The notes under the pieces: model-generated
Databases searched by the model: none
Told to the model about the DNA's origin: nothing
What the model saw: the letters and a program-made list of their open reading frames with translations, nothing else
Position numbers and translations under genes: made by a program
DNA from: JAGWBG01 sp034421095
Lineage (GTDB): Bacteria > Chloroflexota > Dehalococcoidia > Lucifugimonadales > JAGWBF01
Assembly (NCBI GenBank): GCA_034421095.1
Contig: DAOUKR010000025.1
Location: forward strand, 248,001-312,000
DNA length: 64,000 nt
Direction: 5' to 3'
Shown here: positions 63,289-64,000 of the stretch, piece after piece
Layout: each line of letters begins with the position of its first letter
How positions within the stretch are numbered: the stretch's first letter is position 1

Positions 63289-64000
63289 ATGAAGTTAGGA
63301 TTCATCGGACTGGGGATTATGGGCGGAAGCATGGCCTATAATGCCCTCCAGGGAGGCCATGAGATGGTGGTGCATGACCTCCGGCAAGAGGCGGCCACTC
63401 CCCATCTGGAGGCCGGAGCTACCTGGGCAGATACGCCACGACAGGTGGCAGAGGCCAGCGACATCGTATTTACCTCGTTGCCCGGCCCCACCGAAGTAGA
63501 GGCAGTGGCCCTGGGGGAGGACGGACTCGGCCAGGGTCTGAGCGAGGGAAAGGTCTATTTCGACCTGAGCACGAACTCTCCGTCTGCAATTCGCCGTATC
63601 CACCAGACGCTCTCCTCTCGTGGCATCCACGTGCTGGACGCTCCGGTCAGCGGGGGGCCTCGTGGCGCTCGCACCAGAAACCTGGCCGTATGGGTGGGTG
63701 GCGACCGGGAAGTCTACGAACGATGCAAGCCGGTGCTGGACTCCATCGGAGACAAGGTCTATTACGTCGGACCCATCGGTTGCGGCGCTATCGCCAAGCT
63801 GGTACACAACTGCACCGGGTATGTCGTTCAGTGTGCCCTGGCCGAGGTTTTCACTATGGGTGTCAAGGCCGGGGTGGAGCCGATGGCGCTGTGGCAGGCG
63901 GTACGTAGGGGTGCCCAGGGCCGGCGTGGCACCTTTGAAGGACTGGCGGAGCACCTGCTGCCTGGAAAGTTCGATCCCCCCGACTTCGCTCTGCGCCTGG
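63289..64000 (+). CDS. Beta-hydroxyacid dehydrogenase (3-hydroxyisobutyrate dehydrogenase family), 5' part
   Basis: Starts at ATG 63289 after GGAGG and runs off the right edge (237 codons visible). The NAD(P) loop GFIGLGIMGGSMA is at residues 4-16; the family motifs FDLSTNSPS, VLDAPVSGGPRGA and the catalytic Lys in GCGAIAKLVHN are present. Members oxidise 3-hydroxyisobutyrate, tartronate semialdehyde, 6-phosphogluconate-like or related acids. About 60 residues are missing at the C-terminus compared with the family's roughly 290-300. Confidence 0.93.
   Translation, partial: MKLGFIGLGIMGGSMAYNALQGGHEMVVHDLRQEAATPHLEAGATWADTPRQVAEASDIVFTSLPGPTEVEAVALGEDGLGQGLSEGKVYFDLSTNSPSAIRRIHQTLSSRGIHVLDAPVSGGPRGARTRNLAVWVGGDREVYERCKPVLDSIGDKVYYVGPIGCGAIAKLVHNCTGYVVQCALAEVFTMGVKAGVEPMALWQAVRRGAQGRRGTFEGLAEHLLPGKFDPPDFALRL

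Noticed and set aside
1..64000. tRNA, rRNA or CRISPR arrays
   Set aside because: No GGTTCGAATCC-like T-loop, no rRNA-like stretch and no regularly spaced direct repeats were seen in any gap on either strand.

Overview
ORGANISM. The window is a dense bacterial chromosome segment, GC-rich by eye (about 55-60%), with short intergenic gaps and long same-strand gene runs. The mixture of luciferase-like flavin monooxygenases, several acyl-CoA dehydrogenases, small dimeric-barrel (ABM/EthD-like) proteins, an isocitrate-lyase/PEP-mutase enzyme and an ACMSD-like amidohydrolase resembles uncultivated Chloroflexota of the Dehalococcoidia/SAR202 type. This placement is inference from gene content; no rRNA or tRNA gene was found in the window. 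LAYOUT. (1) 1-6189: the 5' part of rsmG, a stand-alone Lrp/AsnC ligand-binding domain, two acyl-CoA dehydrogenases separated by a VOC protein and a PaREP1/HEPN-like protein, a HIT hydrolase, a YqeK-type HD phosphohydrolase and an aldo/keto reductase. (2) 6286-12186: a membrane-anchored cupredoxin fusion, a zinc-ribbon plus PQQ-propeller membrane protein, a cupin, a CNNM/CorC-type protein and an amidohydrolase. (3) 12237-29501: a surface-polysaccharide locus with an O-antigen ligase/polymerase-TPR fusion (+) facing a minus-strand run: regulator, ABC flippase, two glycosyltransferases, AsnB-type amidotransferase, MDR+Gfo/Idh fusion, wecB, wecC, heparan-type glucuronyl C5-epimerase, glycosyltransferase. 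(4) 29601-36202: recG, fakB (DegV), fakA (DAK2), rpmB and rpe. (5) 36208-45647: arginine biosynthesis argJ-argB-(UPF0182)-argD-argG-(aspartic protease)-argH. (6) 45874-47814: a lower-GC restriction-modification pair, an M.PvuII-like methylase with an HNH nuclease. (7) 47914-53858: leuS, comEA, ilvE, plsY, a small membrane protein and a PAP2-fold protein lacking both catalytic histidines. (8) 53954-64000: a catabolic-looking region with CoxG-like, Rieske ferredoxin, alpha/beta hydrolase, two divergent luciferase-like monooxygenases, three small dimeric-barrel genes, quinone oxidoreductase, ICL/PEPM enzyme, a plant-type Nudix protein and the start of a beta-hydroxyacid dehydrogenase. HOW IT FITS TOGETHER. 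The polysaccharide locus reads as a pathway to a glycan with N-acetyl-mannosaminuronic acid (WecB, WecC), possibly amidated (AsnB) and C5-epimerised, exported by an ABC flippase and ligated or polymerised by the Wzy/WaaL-like protein. The arg run covers most of the acetylated arginine pathway (argC and argF are not in the window). The last 10 kb looks like a flavin-monooxygenase degradation module with divergent promoters that I can place. Gaps carry palindromic repeats: a REP-like family (five copies), nested MITE-like inverted repeats and TCCGCC/GGCGGA hairpins. The best candidates for something new are the uronate-epimerising glycan locus, the HNH plus PvuII-like methylase pair, the His-less PAP2 protein, and the aspartic protease and UPF0182 genes embedded in the arginine run.
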